Positions 18,281 through 27,298 of a DNA stretch of 64,000 nt are shown in pieces. The stretch's first letter is position 1. Each line of letters begins with the position of its first letter. The translations under genes were made by a program, and so were the position numbers. The stretch lies in NCBI GenBank assembly GCA_006383075.2, contig SMNH02000001.1:248001-312000 (forward strand). The letters run 5' to 3'. This DNA is from Kordia sp. TARA_039_SRF. GTDB taxonomy: Bacteria > Bacteroidota > Bacteroidia > Flavobacteriales > Flavobacteriaceae. The notes beneath the pieces were generated by a model. The model searched no databases, was not told the DNA's origin, and worked only from the letters and a program-made list of their open reading frames with translations.

Positions 18281-20488
18281 ATGATAAAGAGAGATTTTCC
18301 CTTTTACCGACAGTTAGATCAAATGGATTGTGGACCAACGTGTTTGCGCATGGTGGCAAAACATTTTGGGCGTGCTTACGCAATTGACTTTCTACGAAAG
18401 AAAGCCAACATAACCAGAGAAGGCGTTTCCTTAGGTGGAATTGCCGAAGCTGCGGAAGAAATCGGATTGCATACGTTAGCTGTAAGTGTTGATTTCAAAA
18501 CCTTAGTAGATGATGTACCATATCCGTGTATTGCACACTGGCGTCAGCGTCATTTCGTAGTTGTTTATAAAATAAAAAGAAATACCGTTTATGTTGCCGA
18601 TCCAGCGCATGGTTTGGTAAAATATTCTAAAGAAGACTTTATAAAAGGTTGGATTGGTTCTACTGCCGATCCTGAATCTGCGGAAGGATATTTATTATTG
18701 CTAGAACCGACTCCAGAGTTTTACGAAATGGAGAAGGAAGAAAAGAAAGAGTATGGTTTTAAATTCCTGTTTTGGTACTTTAAGCCATATAAAAAGTACA
18801 TTGTTCAGCTGATTTTAGGATTACTGGTCGGGAGTTTGCTGCAATTGATATTTCCGTTTTTAACGCAATCCGTAGTGGATTATGGTATTAATTATCAGAA
18901 TAAAAACTTCGTCTTTCTCATCTTAATTGCACAATTAACACTATTTATTTCGCAAACGACTGTGGAATTGATTCGAGGTTGGATTCTGCTCCACATGACG
19001 AGCCGGATTAACATCAACCTGATTTCCGATTTCTTAATCAAGTTGATGCGCTTGCCGATTGCCTTTTTCGATTCTAAAAATACAGGAGATATTATTCAGC
19101 GTATTTACGACCACAACCGAATTCAGAGCTTCTTGTCGTCTACAACCTTAAATACGTTGTTTTCTGCATTTAATATGTTCATTTTTGGTGGAGTTTTGGC
19201 GTATTATAACATGCCAATTTTTATCGTTTTCTTTGTGGGATCGGCATTGTATATTGGTTGGACACTTTTATTTATGAAAAAACGTGCGGAACTCGATTAC
19301 AAACGATTTGATCAATCATCCGACAACCAAAGTAGTTTGTATCAGTTGATTTCTGGAATGCAGGAAATTAAATTGAACGGTTCTGAACGAAGAAGACGTT
19401 GGGAATGGGAAGCAATTCAGGTGCGATTGTTTAAAATTTCCATCAAAGGTTTAGCACTTTCGCAAACACAAAATACAGGTGGACGATTCATCAACGAGTT
19501 GAAAAATATCATCATTACCTACATTGCGGCGACTTCTGTTATTGACGATCCGATGTTTACGTTGGGTATGATGCTTTCGGTACAATATATCATCGGACAG
19601 TTAAACTTACCAATCAACAACTTTATCACGTTTATTCAGTCGGGACAAGATGCGAAAATCAGTTTGGAGCGTTTGTCTGAAATTCACAATAAAGAGGATG
19701 AAGAAGATCGTTTTGAAGAAAATATCAAAGAATTACCAGAAGATAAAACTATTAAAATTGAAAATGCGAGCTTCCGCTATGGAGGAAAAAGTTCACCGTT
19801 AATTTTAGACGATATTACGGTTGACATTCCAGAAGGAAAAGTAACGGCAATTGTAGGTGCCAGCGGAAGTGGAAAAACTACTTTAATCAAGTTATTACTT
19901 AAATTTTACGAATTTAACGAAGGAACACTGCGCATTGGTCCACACAAACTCGGCGATATTAGTACCAAAACATGGCGTAGAGCTTGTGGTTCAGTAATGC
20001 AAGATGGTTTCTTATTTGGTGATACGATTGCGAGAAATATTACCGAATCCGATTCCGAAGGAATTATTGATAAACAACGTTTGATTCACGCCGTAAAAGT
20101 GGCAAATATTGAAGAATTTATCGAAGAATTACCATCTGGATATAATACTAAAATTGGTTCGAGTGGTGTAAATGTTTCGGGTGGACAGAAACAGCGAATT
20201 TTGATTGCGCGTTCTGTGTACAAAGATCCAAAATATATTTTCTTTGACGAAGCAACCAGTGCCCTTGATGCGAACAATGAAAAGGTTATTATGGAGAATT
20301 TACAAGAATTCTACAAAGGAAAAACCGTTGTTGTTGTAGCGCATCGTTTGAGTACGGTAAAAAATGCAGACCAAATTATCGTGTTGGATAAAGGAAAAAT
20401 TATCGAATTAGGAAATCACGAAGAATTAACCGCAAAACGCGGAGCATATTATACATTAGTAAAAAATCAATTAGAGCTAGGAAACTAA
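18281..20488 (+). CDS. Peptidase-containing ABC transporter (C39/LanT-like)
   Basis: A 735-aa inner-membrane exporter. An N-terminal C39 cysteine protease has the motif QMDCGPTCL with Cys17, the catalytic His in RQRHFVVVYK (~95) and Asp in VADPAHG. About six transmembrane helices (~165-440) and a C-terminal ATPase follow: Walker A GASGSGKTT (~526), signature VSGGQKQR and Walker B YIFFDEATSALD. This class cuts double-glycine leaders during export of bacteriocins and RiPPs. It precedes the HlyD adaptor by 1 bp and faces five GG-leader precursor genes, which makes them its likely cargo. Confidence 0.95.
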   Translation: MIKRDFPFYRQLDQMDCGPTCLRMVAKHFGRAYAIDFLRKKANITREGVSLGGIAEAAEEIGLHTLAVSVDFKTLVDDVPYPCIAHWRQRHFVVVYKIKRNTVYVADPAHGLVKYSKEDFIKGWIGSTADPESAEGYLLLLEPTPEFYEMEKEEKKEYGFKFLFWYFKPYKKYIVQLILGLLVGSLLQLIFPFLTQSVVDYGINYQNKNFVFLILIAQLTLFISQTTVELIRGWILLHMTSRININLISDFLIKLMRLPIAFFDSKNTGDIIQRIYDHNRIQSFLSSTTLNTLFSAFNMFIFGGVLAYYNMPIFIVFFVGSALYIGWTLLFMKKRAELDYKRFDQSSDNQSSLYQLISGMQEIKLNGSERRRRWEWEAIQVRLFKISIKGLALSQTQNTGGRFINELKNIIITYIAATSVIDDPMFTLGMMLSVQYIIGQLNLPINNFITFIQSGQDAKISLERLSEIHNKEDEEDRFEENIKELPEDKTIKIENASFRYGGKSSPLILDDITVDIPEGKVTAIVGASGSGKTTLIKLLLKFYEFNEGTLRIGPHKLGDISTKTWRRACGSVMQDGFLFGDTIARNITESDSEGIIDKQRLIHAVKVANIEEFIEELPSGYNTKIGSSGVNVSGGQKQRILIARSVYKDPKYIFFDEATSALDANNEKVIMENLQEFYKGKTVVVVAHRLSTVKNADQIIVLDKGKIIELGNHEELTAKRGAYYTLVKNQLELGN

Positions 20489-20489
20489 T

Positions 20490-21845
20490 ATGGCTAAGAA
20501 GAAAGACAAAAAACCAGAAGAAAAGAAGGAAGAGAGACGCAAGAAAATCAATGATCTTGACGAACGTTCCGATCAGGTCAAGGAAATTCTTGGTCAGGCT
20601 CCAAATTGGGTTATTCAGTGGGGAATTTCCGTTGTGTTTATTATCATTATTCTCTTTTTGGTAGGGTCGGCGTTGTTGAGTTACAACGATATTATTCCTG
20701 CAAGAGTGACGATTACCTCTGAAAATCCGCCAGCACACTTAACCGCAAAAGCATCTGGAAAATTGACTAGTATTTTTGTGGAAGCTGGACAAAAAGTAGA
20801 AGCTGATGAAGTGTTAGCTGTGATTGAAAACACAGCAAATTTTGACGATGTACAATTGCTCAAAAAAAAGCTGAAAGAGTTTATTCCGAATAATAACGAT
20901 TTTGATTCCTTGAATTTCCGTTTTCCAACAGAATTGAAATTGGGACCTATTCAAGCTACGTACAATCAGTTTAGAGCGCAATATTTGTCATATTTAAACT
21001 ATACAATTTTCAACAACGAAAAAAATCAAGCAGCCAATATTCGTTTACAGTTGAGCAGAGTTCGTAACCGATTGCGAAATAGTAAAAATCAGCTTGAATA
21101 TCAAAAATTAGAAGTTGCCAACACCAAAAAACGATATGAAAAGTTCAAGCGTTTGTATGCAAATAGAAGTGTTTCTGAGCGAGAATTTAAAGATCAAGAA
21201 AATTTATATTACGCTGCAAAACGCGCTTACGAAGGCACCTTGTCCAGTATAGAAAACGATCAAAACTCTATCATTACGCTCGAAGGGAATTTACGCCAAG
21301 CGTCTGTAGGCGATAGAAGTTCAGAGATTTCTACGGATCAAAATTTGGAACAAGCCAAGCAAGATTTGGAGAATCAAATTTTACAATGGGAACAACAATT
21401 TGTGCTCAAGTCGCCTATAAAAGGAGAAGTTACCGTTTTTGATATTTGGTCAAAATACCAAAATGTAAATGTGGGACAAGATTTGTTTACCGTGATTCCT
21501 GATGAGATAGAAGGTATTATTGGACGTGTTTCGTTTCCTGTGGCAAATTCAGGGAAAATTGAAGTTGGACAGCGTGTAATTATTAAGCTTGACAGTTATC
21601 CGTATCAAGAATGGGGAAGTTTGTCGGGAGAAATCATCAATATTTCAGGTGTTCCGCAATTGAGTACGCAAGGCGGTCCGCCAATGTATGTAGCGTATTT
21701 GCGAGTAGACTCGTTGACGAGTTCGTATGAAAAGGATATCAATTTTAAACAAGAAATGGAAGGAACGGCAGAGATTGTCGTAGAAGAATTGACAGTAATG
21801 CAACGTATTTTTTATCAATTGCGTGAAGTATTTAGCCGAAAATAA
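20490..21845 (+). CDS. HlyD-family membrane fusion protein
   Basis: A 451-aa periplasmic adaptor. The first ~45 residues are extremely charged (lysine/glutamate runs). A single transmembrane helix (WGISVVFIIIILFLVGSALL) is followed by a biotinyl-lipoyl-like half (HLTAKASGKLTSIFVEAGQKVEADEVLAVIENTA), a long coiled-coil hairpin (~170-285) and the second lipoyl half (VLKSPIKGEVTVFDIWSK). It bridges the C39 transporter to an outer-membrane channel for peptide export. No TolC-like gene is present in the window. Confidence 0.93.
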   Translation: MAKKKDKKPEEKKEERRKKINDLDERSDQVKEILGQAPNWVIQWGISVVFIIIILFLVGSALLSYNDIIPARVTITSENPPAHLTAKASGKLTSIFVEAGQKVEADEVLAVIENTANFDDVQLLKKKLKEFIPNNNDFDSLNFRFPTELKLGPIQATYNQFRAQYLSYLNYTIFNNEKNQAANIRLQLSRVRNRLRNSKNQLEYQKLEVANTKKRYEKFKRLYANRSVSEREFKDQENLYYAAKRAYEGTLSSIENDQNSIITLEGNLRQASVGDRSSEISTDQNLEQAKQDLENQILQWEQQFVLKSPIKGEVTVFDIWSKYQNVNVGQDLFTVIPDEIEGIIGRVSFPVANSGKIEVGQRVIIKLDSYPYQEWGSLSGEIINISGVPQLSTQGGPPMYVAYLRVDSLTSSYEKDINFKQEMEGTAEIVVEELTVMQRIFYQLREVFSRK

Positions 21846-21873
21846 ACATCTTATTTTTTCATGATTATATAGA

Positions 21874-21905
21874 AAAAGCCTCAACAGTATTTTGTTGAGG
21901 CTTTT
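21874..21905. terminator. Bidirectional terminator between exporter operon and precursor genes
   Basis: A perfect 12-bp stem (aaaagcctcaac / gttgaggctttt) with an 8-nt loop has an A-run on its left and T's on its right. It lies between the convergent HlyD gene (ends 21845) and the precursor gene ending at 21913, so it can serve both. Confidence 0.88.
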
Positions 21906-21912
21906 GTGGTTT

Positions 21913-22167
21913 TTAGCATGCGTATAAGCAAGACAAGATTGCTTGTGTATTGCATGTAGGATCGTTGGTACCGCAGTTATTGGTTTCACAACCATTAGAA
22001 CCACCAGGGCAATTTGCTGAAACAACACATCCTGTAACAGGACCTGTAAAAATACAGTTTGGAGCGGTTGATTCTCCATTTCCTCCAGTAATACTTGATG
22101 AATTCAATTCTGCAATTCTTGATTTTGTCAAGCTTAATTTGTTGATTCCTAATTTTTGTTTTTTCAT
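21913..22167 (-). CDS. Cysteine-rich lanthipeptide-type precursor A5 (84 aa)
   Basis: The leader MKKQKLGINKLSLTKSRIAEL is followed by a GG site at ~29-30 (SSSITGG). The core has eight Cys (NCIF, GCVV, NCPG, GCET, NCGT, TCNT, SCLYAC) and many Ser/Thr, as expected for a substrate of LanB dehydration and LanC cyclisation, or for disulfides. It shares its leader and C-terminal pattern ILSCxxAC with the neighbouring 22235-22510 peptide. The two genes are 67 bp apart and probably co-transcribed. The C39 transporter ending at 20488 is the likely leader protease. Confidence 0.85.
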   Translation of the reverse strand: MKKQKLGINKLSLTKSRIAELNSSSITGGNGESTAPNCIFTGPVTGCVVSANCPGGSNGCETNNCGTNDPTCNTQAILSCLYAC

Positions 22168-22234
22168 GATTTTGGTATTAAGGTTTAAAATAGTAATGAG
22201 GAATAGGGGAATACATTATCTTTTTAAATACTTA

Positions 22235-22510
22235 TTAGCAAGCTTCGTAGCAAGAAATAATTTCTCGTGTTTGTGTCGGATTGCAGTTATTGGTACATCC
22301 GTTTGTTTGACAACCGTTATTGGTGTTTCCACAATGGTCTGCGGTATTGCAATTGGTTGTAACATCACATCCGTCATACGGACCTGTTGCGATACATTGT
22401 GGATTTGTAGATACAGTTCCATTACCACCTTTTAGATTGGCAGTATTTAATTCTGCAATTCTTGACTTCGTTAATGCTAGTTTGTGTACTCCTAATTTTT
22501 GTTTTTTCAT
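22235..22510 (-). CDS. Cysteine-rich lanthipeptide-type precursor A4 (91 aa)
   Basis: A paralogue of the 84-aa precursor. The leader MKKQKLGVHKLALTKSRIAEL is nearly identical, and the GG site sits in NLKGGNG (~28-29). The core has nine Cys (QCIA, GCDV, NCNT, HCGN, GCQT, GCTN, NCNP, SCYEAC) within an Asn/Thr-rich sequence. The spacing differs from its sibling in the middle, while the ends match (GP-x-D/T-GC and I-S-C-x-x-A-C). The gene follows a terminator (22624-22654), so this pair has its own promoter. Confidence 0.85.
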   Translation of the reverse strand: MKKQKLGVHKLALTKSRIAELNTANLKGGNGTVSTNPQCIATGPYDGCDVTTNCNTADHCGNTNNGCQTNGCTNNCNPTQTREIISCYEAC

Positions 22511-22623
22511 GATTTAATTTTTTTAGTTAATAAAAAAAATACATGCATTAGGAATTTCGGGAAAACGATATAAGATACGATTTGAGTGTAAAAATATATC
22601 TAAAGAATTGTTAATTAACAAAA

Positions 22624-22654
22624 AAAGGTCTTTAACAAGCTGCCAAAGACCTTT
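22624..22654 (-). terminator. Minus-strand terminator after precursor A3
   Basis: The perfect stem aaaggtcttt / aaagacctttt around aacaagctgcc is followed, in minus-strand sense, by a T-run (seven A on the plus strand at 22619-22625). It separates the 22678-22917 peptide from the cysteine-rich pair. Confidence 0.85.
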
Positions 22655-22677
22655 AAAAAATGGTTTGTAAATTTATT

Positions 22678-22917
22678 CTAACCTCCAAGACCATCACAGG
22701 TGTTTGTGTGTTGATATGGGTCGGTTCTTAGACTTCCTGTAGTATTTGTTACGGTCTCGCAATCTGTGTCTTTAGGATCTCTGGTCTTACAATATAAATC
22801 ATTTGTGTATGCAGGATTACAAGCTTGTTCTTGGGTTTCTGTTGTAGCTCCTCCAAATAGGATATGGGTATTTCCTATGCTTGAAATTTTTACTTTTTTC
22901 AGTTTTAGTGATTTCAT
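22678..22917 (-). CDS. Lanthipeptide-type precursor A3 (79 aa)
   Basis: The leader MKSLKLKKVKISSIGNTHIL is followed by FGG, with cleavage predicted after Gly22-Gly23. The core has four Cys (QACNPA, LYCKTR, TDCETV, NTCDGL) and is rich in Thr and Asp, ending in GLGG. The leader is shared almost word for word with the 24865-25107 peptide but the core is different. It lies 91 bp downstream of the TPR-AraC gene on the same strand, an arrangement repeated in the next module. Confidence 0.82.
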   Translation of the reverse strand: MKSLKLKKVKISSIGNTHILFGGATTETQEQACNPAYTNDLYCKTRDPKDTDCETVTNTTGSLRTDPYQHTNTCDGLGG

Positions 22918-23007
22918 AATAATCTTCGTTTTAGTTATACTTACGTAAAAGTCTTAAAAAAAAGACAAATATTTAAAACATACTATTGATGTTTTATAAA
23001 GCATCAA

Positions 23008-24705
23008 TTATGTAACTTTTTGTTTTTCAAGACTTTTAATATAATAGGATGGCAGCATGTTGGTTTGAGCTTTAAAGGCTTTTGAAAAGGTTTCTGCACG
23101 CTTAAAACCAAACTCTTCAGCAATAGCTTTGATAGTGTACGAACGTAATTTTGAATCGTTTTTGAGTTGTATCAACGCATCATTGATACGTAATTCGGAG
23201 AGATACGATTTGAATGATTTTTCTTTGTACGTGTTGATGACATTGGACAAATAGGTTGTATTTGTTTTTAATTTCTTCGCTACATTCCCTAATGTACAAT
23301 CTTGTTTCAGGTATAATTTCTTTTCTTCAAATATTTCCAAATCCTTTAAAATTTGCAATACATTTTCGTCGGTAATACTCGTTGACGTTTCTTTTTCAAT
23401 AGTTTCGTTTTTTTCTTTTTCTAGTTTTTTAATGGTAACTAGTAATTCTTGAAAACGCTTTTTATTTCGTTTTTGCTTGCGTCGATACCAAAGATAGAAA
23501 CCAACCAACAATGCCAACATAATGGCAGAAGCTGTGTACAAATATTTCGTGTTTTTATCTAAAGATTCAATTTCTTCTTGTAGTGGAATAATATCGTGTT
23601 CTTTATGAATTCGATTGTTCAATGACATAGCTAGACTGTCATTCTTCTTACCCAATTCTTTATATTTTTTAAAATTTTCAGCAATCTTTTCTTTATCGCC
23701 AATTTCTATATATGATAAATGTAAATACTCATGAGCTTTTTCTTTTTCAGGAAAGTCTATGTTGAATTTATCAGAAATCTCAATGGCTTTTTCTAGGTAT
23801 TCTACAGCTTGTTCAAACCTTTTTAGTTGAAAGGAATTTCTGCCAATATAATAGTAAGGAGTTGCCAAATTTGCTTGTTTGTTTGCTTTGATATAGTAGG
23901 ATTCCACTTTTTTACAGAGCTCTATACTTTTTATAAAATTTTTATTTTGGTATTCGATAATCCCTGTATTTAGCAAACTATAGTGATATACTGTTGGATT
24001 TTCTTTTTCAGAGCATTGTTGTAATACTAAATTATTATAATAATCAGCTTTATGAGGTTGCTCAATTCTAAGATAAGTATCTGTAAGTTGAGATAAAATA
24101 ATACGCTTGCTAGTTAATTTTTTTTCATCTTCACTGCCATTTTTTTCAATAAACTTTAAGTTTTCCAATAACACATTTATGGCTTCTTCATAGTCTTTGT
24201 GAAATTTTTTAATCAATGCTATATTAACGGCAATTTTGGATAGGTGTACTGGGTCTTGAGTGATTTTAGCATATTCTCTAGCTTTAATATATTGATTTAA
24301 ACCCTCACTATCTCTGTTGAGATCGCATAGTATATTGCCTTTTAAGGAATAACTTTTATAGAGTAAAACATTGTCATTTAATTCTGTAGCGATACGAATG
24401 ACTTCCTCTAAATCTTCCATAGACGCTTCGTACTTCAATAAGTTATACTTGGCACGTGCTACATTATATTTCGCTAGTGCCATTTCTGCTTTCTTATCTT
24501 CTTTTTTAGCGAGCTCGTAAGCTGCTATCGCATACGTTCTTGCTTGGGAAGTGTTTTTATAAAAAATAGCATCATACAATCCTATTAACTCCTCATACGA
24601 TTTTCCTTGAAGGGAATCGGTTTGTGCATTCAGCGAAAGTGAACAGAAAAGAATGATAACAGGTAGAAGATACAGTTGTAAAGAAGAAAGTTTTTTAAGA
24701 TGCAT
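23008..24705 (-). CDS. Membrane-anchored TPR-AraC regulator (copy 2)
   Basis: A 565-aa protein from the ATG at 24705; the in-frame TTG at 24738 would only lengthen the signal peptide. A signal peptide ends near LSLNAQ, then TPR-like helical repeats span ~40-370. One transmembrane helix (YLYTASAIMLALLVGFYLW) is followed by a basic linker and a C-terminal AraC-type double helix-turn-helix (CTLGNVAKKLKTNTTYLSNVI ... FGFKRAETFSKAFK). The TPR part would face the periplasm and the HTH the cytoplasm. It is paralogous to the 25194-26918 gene, and each is followed by a precursor gene. Confidence 0.9.
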   Translation of the reverse strand: MHLKKLSSLQLYLLPVIILFCSLSLNAQTDSLQGKSYEELIGLYDAIFYKNTSQARTYAIAAYELAKKEDKKAEMALAKYNVARAKYNLLKYEASMEDLEEVIRIATELNDNVLLYKSYSLKGNILCDLNRDSEGLNQYIKAREYAKITQDPVHLSKIAVNIALIKKFHKDYEEAINVLLENLKFIEKNGSEDEKKLTSKRIILSQLTDTYLRIEQPHKADYYNNLVLQQCSEKENPTVYHYSLLNTGIIEYQNKNFIKSIELCKKVESYYIKANKQANLATPYYYIGRNSFQLKRFEQAVEYLEKAIEISDKFNIDFPEKEKAHEYLHLSYIEIGDKEKIAENFKKYKELGKKNDSLAMSLNNRIHKEHDIIPLQEEIESLDKNTKYLYTASAIMLALLVGFYLWYRRKQKRNKKRFQELLVTIKKLEKEKNETIEKETSTSITDENVLQILKDLEIFEEKKLYLKQDCTLGNVAKKLKTNTTYLSNVINTYKEKSFKSYLSELRINDALIQLKNDSKLRSYTIKAIAEEFGFKRAETFSKAFKAQTNMLPSYYIKSLEKQKVT

Positions 24706-24811
24706 TCTCAAAATATTTGGTTGAATCGGTCTATACAAGTATAGCAGTTTTTATTCGGAGAAAAAAATACGTAACAGGAAAGAAATTTTTAGACAAAAAA
24801 CAAGCACAAAA

Positions 24812-24844
24812 AAAAGCCATCTCAAATTGTGAGATAGCCTTTTT
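24812..24844. terminator. Terminator after precursor A2
   Basis: An imperfect stem (agccatctca / tgagatagcct) has A's on the left and T's on the right. It sits between the precursor stop at 24865 and the start of the next TPR-AraC gene at 24705, so it ends the precursor A2 transcript in the minus direction. Confidence 0.75.
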
Positions 24845-24864
24845 ATCAACGATATGTCATGTAG

Positions 24865-25107
24865 TTAATCGCCCGAATTGTTCATGTTAATACTTACGTT
24901 GTTTTCAATAGGTGTTCCAATGGTTCGCAATGTTCCACCATTGGTTCCTGGAATACAGGAGTCATCATATTTTGTATCTAAAGTATAAGTTTCTGGACGA
25001 TAAGGCTCTTGAGCTGATTGTCCAGCAGCACCGTTAGCTCCTCCCAATATCAAGTGCAAGTTTGTGACTCTAGAAATTTTTACTTTCTTAAGCTTTAACG
25101 ATTTCAT
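24865..25107 (-). CDS. Lanthipeptide-type precursor A2 (80 aa)
   Basis: The leader MKSLKLKKVKISRVTNLHLI is followed by LGG, with predicted cleavage after residue 23. The core is acidic, Thr/Ser/Asn-rich and contains a single Cys (DDSCIPGT), so at most one thioether is possible. It ends INMNNSGD. The gene is 87 bp downstream of the first TPR-AraC gene and followed by a terminator. It shares its leader class with the 22678-22917 peptide. Confidence 0.8.
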   Translation of the reverse strand: MKSLKLKKVKISRVTNLHLILGGANGAAGQSAQEPYRPETYTLDTKYDDSCIPGTNGGTLRTIGTPIENNVSINMNNSGD

Positions 25108-25193
25108 AAGTATGTGTGTTTAGTTAACAGTATGAATATCCGAAATTTTTAGGAAAATAATAGCTTTTATGAGTGAGTTTTTATAAAATGTCA

Positions 25194-26918
25194 CTACTTA
25201 TTTTTTTGATTTTCAAGACTTTTTATATAATCTGAAGGATACATTTCGGTATGTGCTTTAAACACTCTTGAGAAGGTTTCAGAGCGCTTAAAACCAAACT
25301 CATTTGCAATGGCTTTGATAGTATACGAACGTAATTTATCATCATTTTTAAGCTTTATCAATGCTGCATTAATTCGCAATTCTGAAAGGTACGATCGAAA
25401 TGGTTTTTCTTTATACGTATTGATGACATTTGACAAATACGAAGTATTGGTTTTTAATTTTTTGGCAACGTAACTCAGTGTACAATCTTGCCGTAAATAC
25501 AATTCTTTTTCTTCAAAGGCTTCCAGTCCTTTTAAAATTTGAAGTACATTTTCGTCGGTGACAGGATTGGTATTTTCTTTGGAAGTCACTTCTGGTGTCA
25601 CGCTTTCTTTTTTCTGTTGTTCCAGCGTATCAATTTTGACCAAAAGCTTTTGAAAACGAAGTTTGTTTTGTCCTTGTTTTCGTTTAAACCACATAAAGAA
25701 GCCCACAAAAATGATCACTAAAAACGCCAATGAAATGTATAAATACTTGGTAAGTTTTCGTTGTTTTTGGTTATTACTATCCAAAAGTGCTACCTCATCT
25801 TGAAGCGGAACAATATCATACTTTTTGTGAATAGTATTGTTGAGTTGCATGTTGATACTGTCATTCTTAACATCCAACGTGCTGTAGTGATTAAAATTTT
25901 CTTTTGCTTTTTCTGTATTCCCTAGTTCAGTATATGCTTGGTACAATATTTTATGAGCTTCTTTTTGGTCGGTAAAGGCAACGTCTTTGTCAATACTCAA
26001 TTGTATGGCTTTCTCAATATTTTCTATGGCTTTTTCATATTCTTTTTTCTTGTAAAAACTCTTTCCTAAGTAAAAATAAGGTGTCACCGCCATATTTTCA
26101 CTTTTTAACATTAGAAAGCTATTTTTTACTTCAGTACTGATTTCAATAGCTTTATCATACTCTTGTTTTTGATACTTGATAATGGCGTCATTCATTAAAA
26201 TAACAACACAAGCCGTATTGAGCTTGTCATTTTTACAAGAATTCATAGCGATGTCATTGTAACGAGCCGCTTCTGTAGGATTATTTATACGCAAGTACGT
26301 ATCTGCAATATTCATTAATAAAATACGCTCATAAAGCTGTTTTCTAGGATGGTTTTCAGGTATTTTTTCGACTTGAATCAAGTTTTCTTTTAATATTTCT
26401 AAGGCTTCTTGATGGTCGTAATGAAGTTTTTTTAAATAGGCTATGTTGACAGAAATGGTGATGATATTGATAGGTTCTTGCAACAAATCAGCATATTTTT
26501 TTGCCAGAAGATATTGGTCTAATGCCTTAAATTCTTCTTTTAAATTAGAATATGCATTTCCTTCCAAAGTGTAATTGTCAAAAAGTAATTTGTTATTCTC
26601 GATTGCTTTTGCAATTCGCAACGACTTATCAGTATATTGCAGCGTTTCCTCATATTTTCCCAAGTAATACTTGGAAGCTGCTATGCTATACAACGCAGTT
26701 CCTGTTTTTTTCTGGTCTTTTAAAATATTAGCTTTTTGATATGCTTCTTTCGCATATATTTCAGCACTTGTAGCATTGGTATGCATGGTAGCTTCAAATA
26801 GCGTTATCAACTCCTCATACGATTTCCCTTGTAGTGAATCGACTTGTGCATTCAGCGAAAGCGAACACAGTAATACAAACACACAAATTAGCGAGAAAAT
26901 GGTTTTAGGGTTTTGCAT
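25194..26918 (-). CDS. Membrane-anchored TPR-AraC regulator (copy 1)
   Basis: A 574-aa protein from the ATG at 26918; the TTG at 26942 is an unlikely upstream start. It has the same architecture as its paralogue: a signal peptide (FSLICVFVLLCSLSLNAQ), a TPR-rich region, one transmembrane helix (YLYISLAFLVIIFVGFFMWF), and a C-terminal AraC HTH (CTLSYVAKKLKTNTSYLSNVI ... FGFKRSETFSRVFK). The two proteins are most alike in the HTH domain and around DSLQGKSYEELI near the N-terminus. The TPR parts diverge more, as expected if they read different signals. Confidence 0.9.
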   Translation of the reverse strand: MQNPKTIFSLICVFVLLCSLSLNAQVDSLQGKSYEELITLFEATMHTNATSAEIYAKEAYQKANILKDQKKTGTALYSIAASKYYLGKYEETLQYTDKSLRIAKAIENNKLLFDNYTLEGNAYSNLKEEFKALDQYLLAKKYADLLQEPINIITISVNIAYLKKLHYDHQEALEILKENLIQVEKIPENHPRKQLYERILLMNIADTYLRINNPTEAARYNDIAMNSCKNDKLNTACVVILMNDAIIKYQKQEYDKAIEISTEVKNSFLMLKSENMAVTPYFYLGKSFYKKKEYEKAIENIEKAIQLSIDKDVAFTDQKEAHKILYQAYTELGNTEKAKENFNHYSTLDVKNDSINMQLNNTIHKKYDIVPLQDEVALLDSNNQKQRKLTKYLYISLAFLVIIFVGFFMWFKRKQGQNKLRFQKLLVKIDTLEQQKKESVTPEVTSKENTNPVTDENVLQILKGLEAFEEKELYLRQDCTLSYVAKKLKTNTSYLSNVINTYKEKPFRSYLSELRINAALIKLKNDDKLRSYTIKAIANEFGFKRSETFSRVFKAHTEMYPSDYIKSLENQKNK

Positions 26919-27028
26919 GAAAGAGGAATTAATGACTAGCAACTAGTACAATAATAACGGTTTTATGTCAAGAAAAAAAATAAGTAAGACAAACGGTAGT
27001 TTCTTTAATGTCAATGTTTTTACAAAAA

Positions 27029-27053
27029 AAAGTCTAGCAATTAGCTAGACTCT
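27029..27053 (-). terminator. Minus-strand terminator after the 46-aa precursor
   Basis: The perfect 8-bp stem agtctagc / gctagact with loop aatta has A's at 27023-27030 on the plus strand, which is a T-run in the minus direction. It ends the lanC-lanB-lanB_C-lanA1 transcript ahead of the first TPR-AraC gene. Confidence 0.85.
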
Positions 27054-27074
27054 TTATCCTTGATGCATTATGAA

Positions 27075-27215
27075 TTATGCATTATCACCTCCGCCTTCAA
27101 TGACACTTGTTGTACGTTGTCCGGTAATACTATTCGTTCCTCCCTTAATGCTATTAGTTCTTAATGTAGAAATTACTTTTTTTGCTAAACGCAATTTTGA
27201 CTTTTGTTTTTTCAT
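27075..27215 (-). CDS. Short cysteine-free GG-leader precursor A1 (46 aa)
   Basis: This 47-codon frame starts at the ATG at 27215 and ends TAA at 27077-27075. The leader MKKQKSKLRLAKKVISTLR continues to SIKGG (Gly at 25-26). The core of about 20 residues (TNSITGQRTTSVIEGGGDNA) has several Thr/Ser but no Cys. It lies directly after the split lanB genes (83 bp) and before a terminator, the position of a cognate lanA. The leader clearly belongs to the same class as the other precursors. With no Cys it could be dehydrated but could not form lanthionine by itself. Confidence 0.75.
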   Translation of the reverse strand: MKKQKSKLRLAKKVISTLRTNSIKGGTNSITGQRTTSVIEGGGDNA

Positions 27216-27298
27216 AATATGTAAAGTTTTAATTGGTAACTATAACGTAGTTTAAAACTCAAGTATTGTTACTTTTCTTATAATTTCTTGTTAAAAAC

